DNA of 46,888 nucleotides from a virus, in IMG/VR virus record IMGVR_UViG_3300031456_000007, positions 1-46,888 of that record. One strand, written 5' to 3'. The notes beneath the pieces are model-generated. The model was not told the origin of the DNA, made no database searches, and saw only the letters and a program-made list of their open reading frames with translations. The stretch's first letter is position 1, and each line of letters starts with the position of its first letter. The position numbers and the translations under genes are program-made. This document shows, in pieces, positions 16,476 to 24,497 of this stretch.

Positions 16476-17375
16476 TCAGAGCACTCGGTCCTTGCGCAGC
16501 TGCTTTCCCGGCCCGTCAACCCAACGCTTGATCTTGGCCTCATCGGACAGCGGCTGTCCCTTGGCATCCGTCTCGCCGTTGTACATGGAAAGCGCCATGC
16601 TTCTCAGCTCTTTGGTCATCACGATGCCACCGCTCGGGCCACCGGAGTTGCCTCCGCCGCCTCCGCTCGAGCTGGTCCCGCTCAGCCGTGCCCGTTCGTT
16701 CTGAGAGGGCCCCTTGGGTTTGCCCAGCTTCAGGGTGGCCATGGTCTCCGCCATGACTTCGTCCACTAGCTCGACGGTTTCCTTTTCGCCGAGCGCCAGG
16801 CGCCTGTTTCGGGTCGCCTCAGCGAAGGCGTAGGCCTGCTTATTCTGGTACACTTCCGGGTACTTATCTTCCCACTTCTGTCTGGCGTTGTCCTGGCGGA
16901 GAGCGGGAATGCGCTGAGCTAGAGCGCGCTCGGTGTAGACCGTGCCCTTCTCGTCTTCGATCTCATTATTGACCTGAATGTAGTGGGCATTCCGCTCTTC
17001 AGTGTAGGTGCCGGCCTTGATCTCGGCTTGCATCTGCGCGAACTCCCGAGCCTGACGCTCACGGATGGTGGCGAGCCGAGCCGCGTATGGGTCCACCGGA
17101 GCCGCAGGGCGGGAGGTTGCCGCGACGGCTCCTTCGAGGCGCGCGACGCGCTCCGCCAGCGCCTGCTTCTCAGTGCGCTCACGAGCCAGGTCCTCTTTGG
17201 CCTGTTTGCCCTCATCAAGCTTCTGTTTGATGCGCATCGTGCGCCGCTCTTTGCGAGTGGCGCGTTCGACGGGGCTTAGGCCTGGAGCGTCATCGTTCTC
17301 TTCGTCTGGGCGCTCGACGTCGTCATCAGAGAACGGGGTTTCGATCTTCTCGTTGGTGGACACGTAGTCGCTCAT
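16476..17375 (-). CDS. Scaffolding protein
   Basis: 299 residues, ATG 17375 in an ATGA overlap with the previous gene. It is strongly charged: an acidic N-terminus (DDDVERPDEENDD), a long Lys/Arg/Glu/Gln coiled coil at about 30-90 (ERTEKQALAERVARLEG), a helical middle, a flexible Gly/Ser linker (SSSGGGGGNSGG) and a short basic C-terminal helix ending LRKDRVL. An acidic, coiled-coil, helical protein with a basic C-terminus upstream of the capsid gene is characteristic of procapsid scaffolds. The basic end would contact the capsid shell. Confidence 0.8.
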   Translation of the reverse strand: MSDYVSTNEKIETPFSDDDVERPDEENDDAPGLSPVERATRKERRTMRIKQKLDEGKQAKEDLARERTEKQALAERVARLEGAVAATSRPAAPVDPYAARLATIRERQAREFAQMQAEIKAGTYTEERNAHYIQVNNEIEDEKGTVYTERALAQRIPALRQDNARQKWEDKYPEVYQNKQAYAFAEATRNRRLALGEKETVELVDEVMAETMATLKLGKPKGPSQNERARLSGTSSSGGGGGNSGGPSGGIVMTKELRSMALSMYNGETDAKGQPLSDEAKIKRWVDGPGKQLRKDRVL

Positions 17376-17620
17376 TGGGCGCTCTCTGGGTCTTCGGCTC
17401 TTGCGCTCAGCGCGGCCGGGTCATTCACGCGGACCTCGACGACACAAGCTAGATCCTTCTCGCCCTGCGTGACCTCGCGGTATGCGTTTTCAAACGTGGC
17501 CCTCGGGGACCAAGAACGATACCCGTCCGGGTAGAGCATGCTGTAACCACATACGCCGCCTCGCTCTTCTTTGCAGGCCCTGACAATCTTTGCCCCGATG
17601 TACAGTTTCAGTTGGCTCAT
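17372..17620 (-). CDS. Small hypothetical protein
   Basis: 82 residues, ATG 17620, coupled to the scaffold gene by an ATGA overlap. The sequence (YIGAKIVRACKEERGGVCGYSMLYPDGYRSWSPRATFENAYR) resembles small phage proteins in which a PDGY-W-P motif ends in an amphipathic helix, but I know no function for them. There are no signal peptide or membrane helices. Its position before the scaffold gene suggests late expression. Confidence 0.65.
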   Translation of the reverse strand: MSQLKLYIGAKIVRACKEERGGVCGYSMLYPDGYRSWSPRATFENAYREVTQGEKDLACVVEVRVNDPAALSARAEDPESAQ

Positions 17621-17624
17621 TTGG

Positions 17625-18317
17625 TCACCAATTGTCCGCGATGAAGACGCCGCGTTTCTTACGGCCTTCGATGTTGTAGCAGTAGCTGTTCTCTCCGCCC
17701 TCGTCGACGATTCGCGTCACGCCCGCGCGCAGCTTCTCTTCCTGAGTCTCGTCGCCCGTCAGATCACCAGCGCGCATCACCAGGACGAACATGCTCTTGC
17801 CGTTGCACTTGAGCCTTGCGCATTCTTGCGCGTGTGGAGCGTTCCGGATGGTACGCACGATGTGCCCGATCTCGATACCGTGACTGATGCACTTGTCGGC
17901 CGCGTCCAGACCCATGCTGATCAGAATGCCACGGTGGGCGTTCTGCATGCTCCGCTGCTTGGACTCCTCTGGCTGCAAAATTGAGCCCCCTGGCGTGAAC
18001 GTCTCCACCTGCCCATGGAAGTCGATTGGGAAGACGTGAATCCGATCGAATACTGCGCGAGCATCAAACGCCGCGTCGGGTATGCCCCATTTCAACCTCT
18101 GCTGGTCGAGCAGTTCAGGCAGCCCCAGCGCGCCCGGCGGCGACATCAGGGTCTTGATCTCGGCCGTGCGCTCGATCGCGGCGTCGAGGAACGGATCGCG
18201 CATTGGGACCATCCCCATTCTCTCCAGCACGACGTCTTTTTCTGAAAGCTCGCGGCTAGTCCAGGACGTCGTCTTCTCGACCGATGGTATCGAGTAGACA
18301 CGTTGCTTGTCGTTCAC
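17625..18317 (-). CDS. Hypothetical late protein, 230 residues
   Basis: The gene starts at GTG 18317 in a GTGA overlap with the upstream gene. It is a soluble mixed protein with no recognised motif. The N-terminal half carries RMGMVPMRDPFLDAAIERTAEIKTLM and the middle VFPIDFHGQVETFTPGGSILQPEES. The C-terminal half has several Cys and His residues (CISHGIEIGHIV, CARLKCNG), which might bind metal, and ends GVFIADNW. Its place between portal and scaffold does not define a job. Confidence 0.6.
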   Translation of the reverse strand: MNDKQRVYSIPSVEKTTSWTSRELSEKDVVLERMGMVPMRDPFLDAAIERTAEIKTLMSPPGALGLPELLDQQRLKWGIPDAAFDARAVFDRIHVFPIDFHGQVETFTPGGSILQPEESKQRSMQNAHRGILISMGLDAADKCISHGIEIGHIVRTIRNAPHAQECARLKCNGKSMFVLVMRAGDLTGDETQEEKLRAGVTRIVDEGGENSYCYNIEGRKKRGVFIADNW

Positions 18318-18577
18318 GACAGCGTCTCCGGGATCGGCTCGGGCTCAGGGTCCAGGTCTACCCAAACTTCCTTGGCTGGCTCATAGTCTCCAGGGAAGAG
18401 ATACCCCGCTGCGCGCAGGACAGCCTTAATCTCTGTCGAGATGCCAAGTAGGTAAGCTCTCTCGCGGGCCGCCCAGGCCAGTTCCACTAACTGGGCAGCC
18501 TTAGCCGCCCTCTTGCGGAGGTTGCGCAGTTTCGTCTCGGCCTTCATGGCCTCTTTGGTGATATTGATGTTGCTCAT
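18314..18577 (-). CDS. Small helical protein
   Basis: 87 residues from ATG 18577, chosen because AAGGAGAG lies immediately upstream; an in-frame TTG at 18592 has no such site. The first 50 residues are a Lys/Arg/Ala helix (ITKEAMKAETKLRNLRKRAAKAAQLVELAWAARERAY) and the end is acidic and Pro-rich (DLDPEPEPIPETLS). Function unknown. It is coupled to the following gene by a GTGA overlap. Confidence 0.6.
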   Translation of the reverse strand: MSNINITKEAMKAETKLRNLRKRAAKAAQLVELAWAARERAYLLGISTEIKAVLRAAGYLFPGDYEPAKEVWVDLDPEPEPIPETLS

Positions 18578-18588
18578 TTCTCTCTCCT

Positions 18589-18894
18589 TCAACTCATGAA
18601 TTTCCGGATGAACTCACCCGGATCTGACTCTACCAACCTGATCGCTTCGCGCATCTTGCCGATCATGTCAATCTCGTGCGCAAGGATGGTAGCCCTGGGC
18701 AAACCCGAGAAGTCCCAAGCAAGAGCCGCCTTCTGAAGGCCGTCACGCTTCTCCTTCTGGAGCTTTACGAGCCACTCATCGAGTATCCCTAAATCGCGCG
18801 TAAATGCCTCCAGTTCTTGCCTCGCATGATTAGGCTTACCGCTGTCTGGGAGACCCCGTAACGGTCGCCAAGTTCCCGCTGAGAGACTTTGCAT
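18589..18894 (-). CDS. Small helical protein, start unresolved
   Basis: The open frame ends at 18589 in FIRKFMS. Its convincing coding part begins near 18830 (ARQELEAFTRDLGILDEWLVKLQKEKRDGLQKAAL), just where the helix-turn-helix gene ends. The only ATG within reach is at 18894, inside that gene in another frame and without a ribosome site. A GGAGG lies near 18806 but no ordinary start follows at usual spacing. The product is helical with no known motif. The frame is likely real and the start is doubtful. Confidence 0.45.
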   Translation of the reverse strand: MQSLSAGTWRPLRGLPDSGKPNHARQELEAFTRDLGILDEWLVKLQKEKRDGLQKAALAWDFSGLPRATILAHEIDMIGKMREAIRLVESDPGEFIRKFMS

Positions 18895-18974
18895 AGTAAG
18901 TAGTTGGCCCGTATATCCAGCACTTGCTTCCAAAATCTCTCACACGCAGCGGGCATCAGCTCAATTCGGTTCAT
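18789..18974 (-). CDS. Small helix-turn-helix protein
   Basis: 61 residues from ATG 18974, an ATGA overlap with the upstream gene. Residues about 30-55 (VSQRELGDRYGVSQTAVSLIMRGKNW) form a textbook helix-turn-helix. The same kind of module is fused to the C-terminus of phage HNH endonucleases, including those at 12627 and 15252. Here it stands alone with a short helical N-terminus, so it is either a small DNA-binding regulator or the remnant of a decayed homing endonuclease. Confidence 0.7.
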   Translation of the reverse strand: MNRIELMPAACERFWKQVLDIRANYLLCKVSQRELGDRYGVSQTAVSLIMRGKNWRHLRAI

Positions 18975-19156
18975 AATACCGCGCATATCTTCGCCACTTG
19001 CCCCAGATTCAGCCCAATGTGCGCGCAGGCCAGGAATGCCGTGGCGCCCCATGACTGCTTGATCTCACCGTTCTTGGTGGTGATGGTCCAGACGGTGCCC
19101 TGGCCCGGCGCTGGCCCAAAAGCTTCCTGTTCGTCGACACCTCGACGCTTGCTCAC
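18971..19156 (-). CDS. Small hypothetical protein
   Basis: 61 residues from GTG 19156, which overlaps the stop of the zinc-ribbon gene (GTGTGA) and has AAGGA just upstream; an in-frame ATG at 19183 lies inside that gene and is less likely. The sequence has a basic start (SKRRG), then VWTITTKNGEIKQSWGATAFLACAHIG, beta-strand-like then helical. Function unknown. It is followed by the helix-turn-helix gene in an ATGA overlap. Confidence 0.55.
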   Translation of the reverse strand: MSKRRGVDEQEAFGPAPGQGTVWTITTKNGEIKQSWGATAFLACAHIGLNLGQVAKICAVL

Positions 19157-19323
19157 ACGCGTTCCTTTTCGCACCGCGGGCATTGGCACTTCTTCGGCCA
19201 GCGCTTGGGGTCGTCTCGGCCGTCAAACTCCACTCCGCACTGCGGGCAATTGCTGGCAGAGAAAACCAACTGATGTCCACACTCGTAGCACCTGTTCCTC
19301 AACCATGAATCATAAGAGCTCAC
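19153..19323 (-). CDS. Small zinc-ribbon protein
   Basis: 56 residues from GTG 19323 with AGGTGG six bases upstream. It contains CYECG, CPQCG, and a final CQCPRC block, giving three Cys-x2-Cys type knuckles. That is enough for one zinc ribbon plus a partial second. The rest is basic and has WPKK before the last cluster. Such mini ribbons in phages often contact RNA polymerase or nucleic acid; here that is only an inference. It is too short to be found by a simple length filter. Confidence 0.7.
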   Translation of the reverse strand: MSSYDSWLRNRCYECGHQLVFSASNCPQCGVEFDGRDDPKRWPKKCQCPRCEKERV

Positions 19324-19456
19324 TGTGCACCACCTGCTGCGTAACCAGGGCCCCCAGTACCTGCTGAATCAATGGGCCTACCGTAGTCACCGGTACGCTG
19401 ACCCACTTGACGCCCTTTATCCCTCGTAGCCCATCCGACTGCATTCTGATTCTCAT
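19310..19456 (-). CDS. Tiny hypothetical protein coupled to portal
   Basis: 48 residues from ATG 19456, which shares an ATGA with the portal stop, and it ends at 19310. It overlaps the zinc-ribbon gene start by 14 bases. The sequence has a basic start (MRIRMQSDGLRGIKGVKW), then a hydrophobic or beta-like end (VTTVGPLIQQVLGALVTQQVV). No motif. The tight coupling and full use of the gap support it, but its size leaves doubt. Confidence 0.5.
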   Translation of the reverse strand: MRIRMQSDGLRGIKGVKWVSVPVTTVGPLIQQVLGALVTQQVVHSELL

Positions 19457-21615
19457 TGTGGTTGTCCCTGTTGTGGCGGCGGAGCGCCTTGACCCGTAGG
19501 CGCTCCGCCTGGTGGAGCTCCCGGAGGAGCCATTCCCGGAGGCGGCGCGGGCGGCGAGGTAGGAGCCCCGAACATATCCGGAGGAGGTGGCGGGGCGCCC
19601 AGCGTGGCCGTCAGGTCGTAGCGATTGCGCGCCTCCAGACTCTTCTTGATAACCTCGTAGAGCAGCGCGAAGTTGCCCTGTAGTGCAGGCACGCTATTTG
19701 GCAGCTGCACTAGAGCATCAGCCTCGGATATCCGCTGTTGGGTGCTGGTGAATTTGAGATCAGCCGATATCTCGACATCGTAGGGCCTGTCGTACATATC
19801 CCTGCCGACCGTGAAGCTCTGCACACCCATCTGCCCCAAGGCCGGGTCATGGTTGTTGACCGAGAAGAATTCAGCCTCATCGAGGAACACGGCATTGAGA
19901 GCAGCATTGTTCTCCAGTACCTGAGAGAGAAAATCCGCATACTTTCCGGTTGGAACCGATAGCATCTTGGTCGCCTGTTCGATGCGCGCCGATAGGCCCT
20001 GCGCAGTCTCTCCAGACTTTCCGGACTCGCCACTGAGCACCTCCGGGGTATTGCTGACCGTGTTGCCGTACTTGATGAAGTTCTCCACCAGCTGCAGCAG
20101 CTGAGGGTTGGCAGGACCGAAGTCGAGCGGCATGACCTCTTTGGCCAGGTCCACGCTCCCTTCTACCTTGTGGATCTTGCCTAGCCCCACCTCGAGCGTG
20201 CTCCCTCCGGGAAAGCGCACGTCGCCGCCCGTCAGGTAGTTCTTCATGTTGCCGAGCGCGGCCTGGTCGAAGAACAGCTGCAGCGCGGCGTTGGCGTTCT
20301 TGTTCTGCGCCAGGTGGATAGAGCCAGTCCCCAGCCCGATGATGCCCTGAATCGGCTCGATGTTGACGCCGTGCGCGAACATCCGGATAGGCCTAGTCGC
20401 CGCAGGCTCTGGCTGCGCCTCTGGGTCACCCTTCATCCAGTCCGGCATCGGCGGCTCGGGAGGCGGCTGCAGCTCCTCTACAGCCCGCGACATGGCCACA
20501 GCCTGTGCTGGCCCATCTCCTTGCGGGTCGAGCCCAGGGACGAGGCTGAGAGCAGAGAGCTTCGTCTCCTGCTGCTCCTGCATGAACATCTGAACCTCGT
20601 TCATGCCGCTCTTGTATTGCTCGAGCTGCTTCATCTGGAACTCGAAGCGCTTCTTGTCGTACGGGTCGATTCTCTCGTGAATGCCCAGCGACAGCACGCA
20701 ACTGGTGCTGTGGTCGATGATGATTTGGCAGTACCGATCGCGGCCCTGCCCCGGCAAGTTCAGCCAACCCTCATACTGGACTATCCGGTACTGACCTTTC
20801 TGGAAGGCCGAGGAGTCGATGCCCAGGGACTTGTCAACTTCGGCACGCAGTTCCTGCGATATCTCAGAGTCGTCCCAGTCTGGCGGAACCCGCTTCAGCG
20901 CGTAGGCGACATCCTCCCAGCCACCGTCCATCTTGCGCAACTCGTGCGCGTCCATGTAGATGATCTTCGCCACCCACGATACGTCCGAGTAATCGGGCAT
21001 CGTCGAGACGTGCGTGTTGGCACACACGAACTCGTTCGCCGTCAGAATTTCGTGTCGGTTGCTTTTGTGATTTGGGTCCCAATAGGAGTGGCAGGTGACG
21101 TCACCAAAGAGATCGAAAACAAGTAGGCCGCGGTGGCCAATCTGTCTCTTGAAGTCTTTGATGCGTTTACGTATCTGCCAGTTCCCATGAAGGGTGAGCA
21201 ATTTAGCGATATGCTCGTCATCAGGCCCGATAGGTGTAACTCCAAAGACGTTGGTCCAGTTTCCGAATAGCTCATAACATTGCCTAAATACCATGCGCAC
21301 CGTGTTCTCCATCAGGAGAGGCACGTGCGCGTTAGATAGCCCTTCGAATTGTTTGCCCTTGCCGTCTAGGTTGCCAGAGAAGTATTTCCAGATGTCAGCC
21401 TGGGTCTTGCGCATCTGCTCGCAAGCATCCCAGCTGTCCTTGAAGTTCTGGAGCGCGAGACAGCTCAGGCGCTTGAGCGCCGCTCTACCCTCGGGGTGCC
21501 CCTTGAACTCTGAAACTAGGTTGGGCGCGTCTTCGTCGTAGGTGAACTTCTCCTCGACTTTGGTGTCCTGTCCGACCTCAAAAACGTCTTCTTCTTTGGT
21601 GTCGTACTCAGCCAT
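19453..21615 (-). CDS. Portal protein (P22-size)
   Basis: 720 residues from ATG 21615, whose A is the last base of the terminase stop (TAATG). The layout is typical of large podoviral portals: an acidic N-terminus, a helical wing with EQMRKTQADIWKYFSGN, a beta-rich segment with SYWDPNHKSNRHEI and WVAKIIYMDAHELRKMDGG, a long stem/crown helical part, and a Pro/Gly-rich tail (PPPPPDMFGAPTSPPAPPP) ending in Gln-rich residues. The portal forms the dodecameric DNA channel and binds the terminase and the neck adaptor. Position directly after the large terminase agrees. Confidence 0.88.
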   Translation of the reverse strand: MAEYDTKEEDVFEVGQDTKVEEKFTYDEDAPNLVSEFKGHPEGRAALKRLSCLALQNFKDSWDACEQMRKTQADIWKYFSGNLDGKGKQFEGLSNAHVPLLMENTVRMVFRQCYELFGNWTNVFGVTPIGPDDEHIAKLLTLHGNWQIRKRIKDFKRQIGHRGLLVFDLFGDVTCHSYWDPNHKSNRHEILTANEFVCANTHVSTMPDYSDVSWVAKIIYMDAHELRKMDGGWEDVAYALKRVPPDWDDSEISQELRAEVDKSLGIDSSAFQKGQYRIVQYEGWLNLPGQGRDRYCQIIIDHSTSCVLSLGIHERIDPYDKKRFEFQMKQLEQYKSGMNEVQMFMQEQQETKLSALSLVPGLDPQGDGPAQAVAMSRAVEELQPPPEPPMPDWMKGDPEAQPEPAATRPIRMFAHGVNIEPIQGIIGLGTGSIHLAQNKNANAALQLFFDQAALGNMKNYLTGGDVRFPGGSTLEVGLGKIHKVEGSVDLAKEVMPLDFGPANPQLLQLVENFIKYGNTVSNTPEVLSGESGKSGETAQGLSARIEQATKMLSVPTGKYADFLSQVLENNAALNAVFLDEAEFFSVNNHDPALGQMGVQSFTVGRDMYDRPYDVEISADLKFTSTQQRISEADALVQLPNSVPALQGNFALLYEVIKKSLEARNRYDLTATLGAPPPPPDMFGAPTSPPAPPPGMAPPGAPPGGAPTGQGAPPPQQGQPQ

Positions 21616-23129
21616 TATACGCCATAACCTGTCCCGGTAGCCGCTGGAGCGCACTCCCGATCGTCATCGTCTCGCTCGCGCCGATCAAACTCATGGACAT
21701 CCATCACGATGCTCCCCCTCCCGCGGCTCGCGTGCGCGCAGGCGTACCCCGTCTCGTCGAACCAGTGCTTCAACCCGCTCTTCTTGTCGGGAATCGTCGA
21801 GTCGTTGTCGTCTACCCCGATGCCCGCGAACATCTCGAGCGTCTTCCTGCAGTTCTTGAAGACCATGAGCCCCGGGGGCCTATCCTGGTCATAGTCACGC
21901 AGGCGTGCCGTCACACGCTCGGCGTTGCGGCAGATACTCGCCTTGTCGGCGGGTTTCCAGTAGATGCCCTTTGATGCGAACACAGCGGCTTTGCTCTTAC
22001 CACTGTCCCCACGTTCTTCCCAGAGCTGAGTGTCCGCAGGGCCCGAAAGGCGGCTCTTCTTCTCGATCTTGTTCCAGAACCCGAACTCCTTCTCGATGTC
22101 GATCAGGCGCTCGGCGCAGTCCTCATCCTTCATCAGGCGGAAGTTAAACTCATAGAACTTATAGAGATTATCGTCGGGGTCCATCGCGTAGTAGCCGATC
22201 GTGCCGGGGGCTTTGAAACCCCAGTCCATCGAGCGGAACTTAGGCCAGTCCCGGGGAATCTTGAAGGCGTCTATGGCATGGACGCTCGGGTTGTAGTCGT
22301 CCTCGAAGTAGCCGCCTTCACACGAATTCCAGTCCCCGTAGAGGTACCGAGCCCGCATATGGGCGGGCTTCGAGAGTAGCTTGAACTTGTAGTCCTTGAC
22401 GAAGGCCTTGTCTGGGTTGTCGTCGAGCCGCGCCGGCAGGAACAGCATGGTCTTGTACCGAAACTCGCCCGTCTCGGGGTCCACGATCTTCCGGCGGAGT
22501 ATCTTGTTGCCCTCCGGGCATGGGTCGTAGAAGGTCTCCTTGACCCAGCCCGGCGCGGGGTTGCTCATCAGCCGGGTGCGCAGTAGTGGGCGTAGCACCG
22601 GGTCCGCGCTCCTTACGCGCGCGTCGAGCTCCTCATACTGCTTCTCGGTGAAGGAGAAGCACTCGTCCAGAGCTAGGTGTGTGTACTGCTTGGAGAGGTA
22701 GTCCTCATGGCTGTTCTCCTCGCGGCAATGGCCGAAGGTGTACTTGTAGCCGCTCGTGAAGGTCCAGCAATGGTCTTCCTTCGAATAGACGGCGCCCGGG
22801 TCGAACTTGGGAAACATGCGCATCGAGCGAGCAATGTTCTCCTTCAGCTGCGGCATAGAACGCCGCATGTGCAAAGCATGCCCCTCTGACTCACCAGGTC
22901 GGATCGGGTATTTGGCGCACAGCGCCTGGACCCAATCCGGGTAGCCCGCTGGGGCCTGCCCCAGCATGCGTGAGTGTTCGATGACTGCTTGAGAGATTAG
23001 CGGGTCGAAAAGCAGAGTAAGCGACTTGCCCATCCCGGCCGCTCCGCCCCCCATGACCACATCGGTCGTGGCGCTGTGATAGCGGAGCGCCCAAGGAGAC
23101 GGCTCATAGATGGAGCGATCGAAGTTCAA
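21615..23129 (-). CDS. terL: Terminase large subunit
   Basis: 504 residues from TTG 23129, with GGGAG four bases upstream and no ATG nearby. The ATPase domain has Walker A GGGAAGMGKS at residues 27-36 and a Walker B ending YTHLALDE (Asp155, Glu156). The nuclease domain begins around residue 290, with a likely metal-binding Asp302 in KFRSMDWGF and later acidic residues. This motor cuts concatemers and pumps DNA into the procapsid through the portal encoded next. Headful versus site-specific packaging cannot be told from sequence alone, but circular closure of the assembly favours permuted ends. Confidence 0.93.
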   Translation of the reverse strand: MNFDRSIYEPSPWALRYHSATTDVVMGGGAAGMGKSLTLLFDPLISQAVIEHSRMLGQAPAGYPDWVQALCAKYPIRPGESEGHALHMRRSMPQLKENIARSMRMFPKFDPGAVYSKEDHCWTFTSGYKYTFGHCREENSHEDYLSKQYTHLALDECFSFTEKQYEELDARVRSADPVLRPLLRTRLMSNPAPGWVKETFYDPCPEGNKILRRKIVDPETGEFRYKTMLFLPARLDDNPDKAFVKDYKFKLLSKPAHMRARYLYGDWNSCEGGYFEDDYNPSVHAIDAFKIPRDWPKFRSMDWGFKAPGTIGYYAMDPDDNLYKFYEFNFRLMKDEDCAERLIDIEKEFGFWNKIEKKSRLSGPADTQLWEERGDSGKSKAAVFASKGIYWKPADKASICRNAERVTARLRDYDQDRPPGLMVFKNCRKTLEMFAGIGVDDNDSTIPDKKSGLKHWFDETGYACAHASRGRGSIVMDVHEFDRRERDDDDRECAPAATGTGYGV

Positions 23130-23130
23130 T

Positions 23131-23325
23131 TCACTCCCTACTATGCTGGTCCAATATCGCCGCCACGACCGCGAACGTCAGCGAATCACCCTCGCCATCG
23201 CCGCCCTTAATCGTGCCACCCAGAGACTTGATACCTACTGTCGCATGCCACGTCCAGCCATCGAATGAAACCGTGCACGTCCTGATGGTAGGGGCAGCGT
23301 CCAGCCATCTTTGCAAGACTTCCAA
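23131..23325 (-). CDS. Small hypothetical protein upstream of terL
   Basis: 64 residues, ATG 23325, two bases after the upstream stop; it ends one base before the TTG start of the large terminase. The sequence (TIRTCTVSFDGWTWHATVGIKSLGGTIKGGDGEGDSLTFAVVAAIL) looks like a beta hairpin followed by a helix, the pattern of small phage proteins of unknown role. No membrane segment is evident. It may be coupled to terL. Confidence 0.6.
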   Translation of the reverse strand: MEVLQRWLDAAPTIRTCTVSFDGWTWHATVGIKSLGGTIKGGDGEGDSLTFAVVAAILDQHSRE

Positions 23326-23327
23326 GG

Positions 23328-23660
23328 CTACTTCCTCTGCTCCAGGTAATGCACGATCAGCTCCACCAGGTCCTGGTCATGCGAGGGCCTGGACCCGTAG
23401 GCCTCCCAGAATCTGAACGGCTCGTGAAGCTCCATGCTCCTGAGGCAGGAGTCAGCGCAGCGCGCCACCTCGAGCATCTCTTCTCGACGCATGGCGCGCG
23501 TTGGCTTCACTATCGGCTCCCACTTCTCGCCCTTGCCAGCGAACCGCTGCTCGCCTCGATCCACGTAGGCGATACGGGCAATGTCGCCCTCTGACTGCAC
23601 GACCAGTCCACGCATACCGTCGTCAACGCGCATCATCCTCTCTCCGACCACGAGGCTCAT
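23328..23660 (-). CDS. Small hypothetical protein
   Basis: 110 residues, ATG 23660, in an ATGA overlap with the preceding gene. The N-terminal half is a small beta barrel-like segment (GERMMRVDDGMRGLVVQSEGDIARIAYVDRGEQRF, like a KOW or SH3 strand set) and the C-terminal half is helical with two Cys. The function is not recognised. Its place between the small and large terminase genes makes late expression likely. Confidence 0.6.
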   Translation of the reverse strand: MSLVVGERMMRVDDGMRGLVVQSEGDIARIAYVDRGEQRFAGKGEKWEPIVKPTRAMRREEMLEVARCADSCLRSMELHEPFRFWEAYGSRPSHDQDLVELIVHYLEQRK

Positions 23661-23938
23661 ATTCCCAGTTTCTCCGCAGCCTCGATAGCCTCGCTCATCA
23701 CCTCGGCCACTCTCGGACGAGTCGAGAAGTAGCCGAAGCCCACCTTCAGCTGTCTGGCTGCATCCCAGCAGACTTCCTTGGCCCCATTGCTCATCCGCTC
23801 GAACACCTTCCAGTCCGAGGGGATGATGTCCGCCTTTGAGCGCAGTTCCTTTTCAATCGGTCCCATCAGAGTCTCCTTTGCCTGCTCCTTGATCCCGCCG
23901 CACAGGTCATGGCCTGCCTGTCCCCAAAACTCAGTCAT
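23657..23938 (-). CDS. Small helical hypothetical protein
   Basis: 93 residues, ATG 23938, using the ribosome site AAGGAGAG supplied by the last of three 26-bp repeats. It is soluble and helical with two Cys and a possible substrate or DNA-binding region (GYFSTRPRVAEVMSEAIEAAEKLGI). The family is not recognised. Its translation start depends directly on the repeat array just upstream. Confidence 0.6.
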   Translation of the reverse strand: MTEFWGQAGHDLCGGIKEQAKETLMGPIEKELRSKADIIPSDWKVFERMSNGAKEVCWDAARQLKVGFGYFSTRPRVAEVMSEAIEAAEKLGI

Positions 23939-23940
23939 TT

Positions 23941-24016
23941 TCTCTCCTTAAACGCTGTCTATGTCTTCTCTCCTTAAACGCTGTCTATGTCTTCTCTCCT
24001 TAAACGCTGTCTATGT
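23941..24016. repeat. Three tandem 26-bp repeats carrying stop codon and ribosome site
   Basis: Units start at 23941, 23967 and 23993 with period 26 and are identical over at least 24 bases. Read leftward each unit holds the last codons of the upstream gene (Asp-Ile-Asp-Ser-Val), its TAA stop and an AAGGAG ribosome site. Only the first copy in the reading direction acts as the real gene end, and only the last one sits at proper distance from the next ATG. There are no unique spacers, so it is not CRISPR. Slippage duplication is the likely origin. Confidence 0.9.
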
Positions 24017-24497
24017 CAATAACATCATACACTTCAGCGCCAGGGTGCTCCTGGCTGGTCGGTGCTGGCAGGGCGATCTTCACGTTGATCTGATTCAGCT
24101 GCCCGCGCCCCGTCTGGTGGCCATATGCGCGCGATATGCTGGTTCTGACCATCGCGGCGAGCTTTATGGCGCTAGGCGCCTGATTTGCCGGCATCCAGCC
24201 CGCCTTAGCGACGGCAAGTCGCTGCCGAGCAGCAGTTTCCCCGTATTTCTCGACCCAATCGGTGGGCGGGTCCTGCTGATCGTGTGAAACCTCGAAAAAC
24301 GCGAGATTCGCCTCGATAACCCCAGTGGCAATGTCGAAAACCCGGTCTTCTATCTCGGCGATGCGCGCCAGGCGCTTTTCTCTGCCCTTTTCCCCAAGGG
24401 AATCAGCTAGTTCTGTCTTCTTCTCTAGCTCGACCGTGGATAGGGCCTGAGTAGTTGGGCAAAATGGACGGCCGTTAGCCATAGTACACACCATCAT
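24000..24497 (-). CDS. Putative terminase small subunit
   Basis: About 165 residues from ATG 24497, with GGAAG seven bases upstream; ATG 24482 is an alternative without a ribosome site. The N-terminal half is a charged helix bundle (VELEKKTELADSLGEKGREKRLARIAEIE), then a central helix-rich region with WVEKYGETAARQRLAVAKAGWMP, then NQINVKIALPAPT and an acidic tail. Size, helical DNA-binding-like character and position upstream of the large terminase suit a small subunit. No classical helix-turn-helix is obvious, so the call is tentative. Confidence 0.5.
   Translation of the reverse strand: MMVCTMANGRPFCPTTQALSTVELEKKTELADSLGEKGREKRLARIAEIEDRVFDIATGVIEANLAFFEVSHDQQDPPTDWVEKYGETAARQRLAVAKAGWMPANQAPSAIKLAAMVRTSISRAYGHQTGRGQLNQINVKIALPAPTSQEHPGAEVYDVIDIDSV

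Noticed and set aside
23941-24016. CRISPR-like array
   Set aside because: Units are contiguous copies without unique spacers and include a stop and ribosome site; it is a simple tandem duplication.
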